In this document: one piece after another, positions 63,777 to 64,000 of the stretch
Position numbering within the stretch: position 1 is the stretch's first letter
Layout: each line of letters opens with the position of its first letter
Assembly (NCBI RefSeq): GCF_048323695.1
Contig: NZ_JBLWFT010000011.1
Span: forward strand, 50,339-114,338
DNA length: 64,000 nt
Origin: Aquisalimonas sp007126095
Lineage (GTDB): Bacteria; Pseudomonadota; Gammaproteobacteria; Nitrococcales; Aquisalimonadaceae
Reading direction: 5' to 3'
Notes under the pieces: generated by a model
Told to the model about the DNA's origin: nothing
Database searches by the model: none
Seen by the model: only the letters and a program-made list of their open reading frames with translations
Program-made: the position numbers and the translations under genes

Positions 63777-63887
63777 TCAGTACCCCATGTCCAGGTCCTG
63801 CGCCTGCTTGGTCAGTGCATCCAGGGCCTCTTGGCTGGCGCGGTCACGTTCGGCCTTGTACGCCAGCAGGTCCCCGAGGTTCAACAC
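63777..63887 (-). pseudogene. C-terminal remnant of excisionase-type antitoxin gene
   Basis: The frame ending one base before the toxin start reads LGDLLAYKAERDRASQEALD, then ALTKQAQDLDMGY. This matches the C-terminal helix of the MerR/excisionase-like antitoxins that pair with this PIN family, but the helix-turn-helix part upstream is missing and replaced by a different sequence containing a stop in the neighbouring frame. Confidence 0.5.
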
Positions 63888-63937
63888 TTTGGTTCGTAAC
63901 TTCCTGATTCGCCGAGGGGGCGATTCAAAAAATATCG

Positions 63938-64000
63938 CTACGCGGCCTCGTTGACCTTCTTCTGGGTCGGGGTTGGCACCTCCAGGGCATCGAAGAGCTC
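63938..64000 (-). CDS. C-terminal end of an unidentified gene (partial)
   Basis: A frame open to the window edge ends ELFDALEVPTPTQKKVNEAA at a TAG (63938-63940). It looks like coding sequence, but only 20 codons are visible. It may be the gene or element whose insertion removed the antitoxin N-terminus. Confidence 0.3.
   Translation of the reverse strand, partial: ELFDALEVPTPTQKKVNEAA

Overview
The window is GC-rich, densely coded bacterial chromosome, most likely from a gammaproteobacterium. The T6SS gene set, gltX-tRNA-Ala and tRNA-Val genes, SoxR, FixLJ and an acidic, salt-type proteome would suit a halophilic or Ectothiorhodospiraceae-like lineage, but that placement is inference. The right-hand end (56.6-64 kb) is a mobile island with patches of lower GC.

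Layout. (1) 1-15.6 kb, minus strand: a type VI secretion operon read right to left as hypothetical-tssJ-tssK-tssL-tssM-tagF-tssA-tssB-tssC-hcp-tssE-tssF-tssG-tssH. tssH is cut by the window edge, and no vgrG, PAAR or effector gene is visible. A SoxR box lies between this operon and a divergent soxR. (2) 16.3-21.2 kb: a CRP/FNR (FixK-type) regulator with phaB, a phasin, a haem-PAS kinase (FixL-like), FixJ and a lone receiver. (3) 21.3-26.6 kb: CocE-type hydrolase, two ATP-grasp ligases and a PuuD-like glutamine-amidotransferase-fold hydrolase. (4) 26.7-36.8 kb: acyl-CoA synthetase, an ACP-FAAL-PlsC fusion, TVP38 protein, GabT, exported SagB-type oxidoreductase, thioredoxin-CcdA fusion and ETHE1-like metallo-hydrolase. 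(5) 36.9-48.8 kb: RtcB, archease, CBS protein, long HPF, class II ribonucleotide reductase, host-attachment-type protein, solitary GroEL, Hsp20, tandem UspA, YcbZ/AsrA-type Lon protease and a hypothetical. (6) 48.8-56.6 kb: TVP38 protein, STAND-BTAD regulator, lipoprotein, tRNA-Ala, gltX, tRNA-Val. (7) 56.6-64 kb: island with two tyrosine recombinases, ribbon-helix-helix protein, HD hydrolase, exported proteins of unknown function and a decayed toxin-antitoxin module.

Main observation. Two families of palindromes link regions 2, 4 and 5 into what looks like a two-tier oxygen-responsive circuit. A perfect 10-mer (GGGGATCCCC) occurs exactly 25 bp upstream of a -10-like hexamer in three places: before the fixK-like gene, before hpf and before the hypothetical-lon-uspA operon. 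A FixK/FNR-type box (TTGAC-N4-GTCAA and close variants) occurs 22-25 bp upstream of -10-like hexamers before the phasin, ACP-FAAL-PlsC, ETHE1-like, nrdJ/host-attachment (shared site), hsp20-groEL and TVP38/gabT units. The simplest model is FixL-FixJ activating fixK through the first motif, and FixK activating a low-oxygen dormancy regulon through the second. The gene content resembles the low-oxygen-activated (lxa) locus of Burkholderia cenocepacia. A second regulatory pairing is an 11-bp-period heptamer repeat, of the type bound by SARP/BTAD proteins, between the BTAD regulator and the lipoprotein gene.
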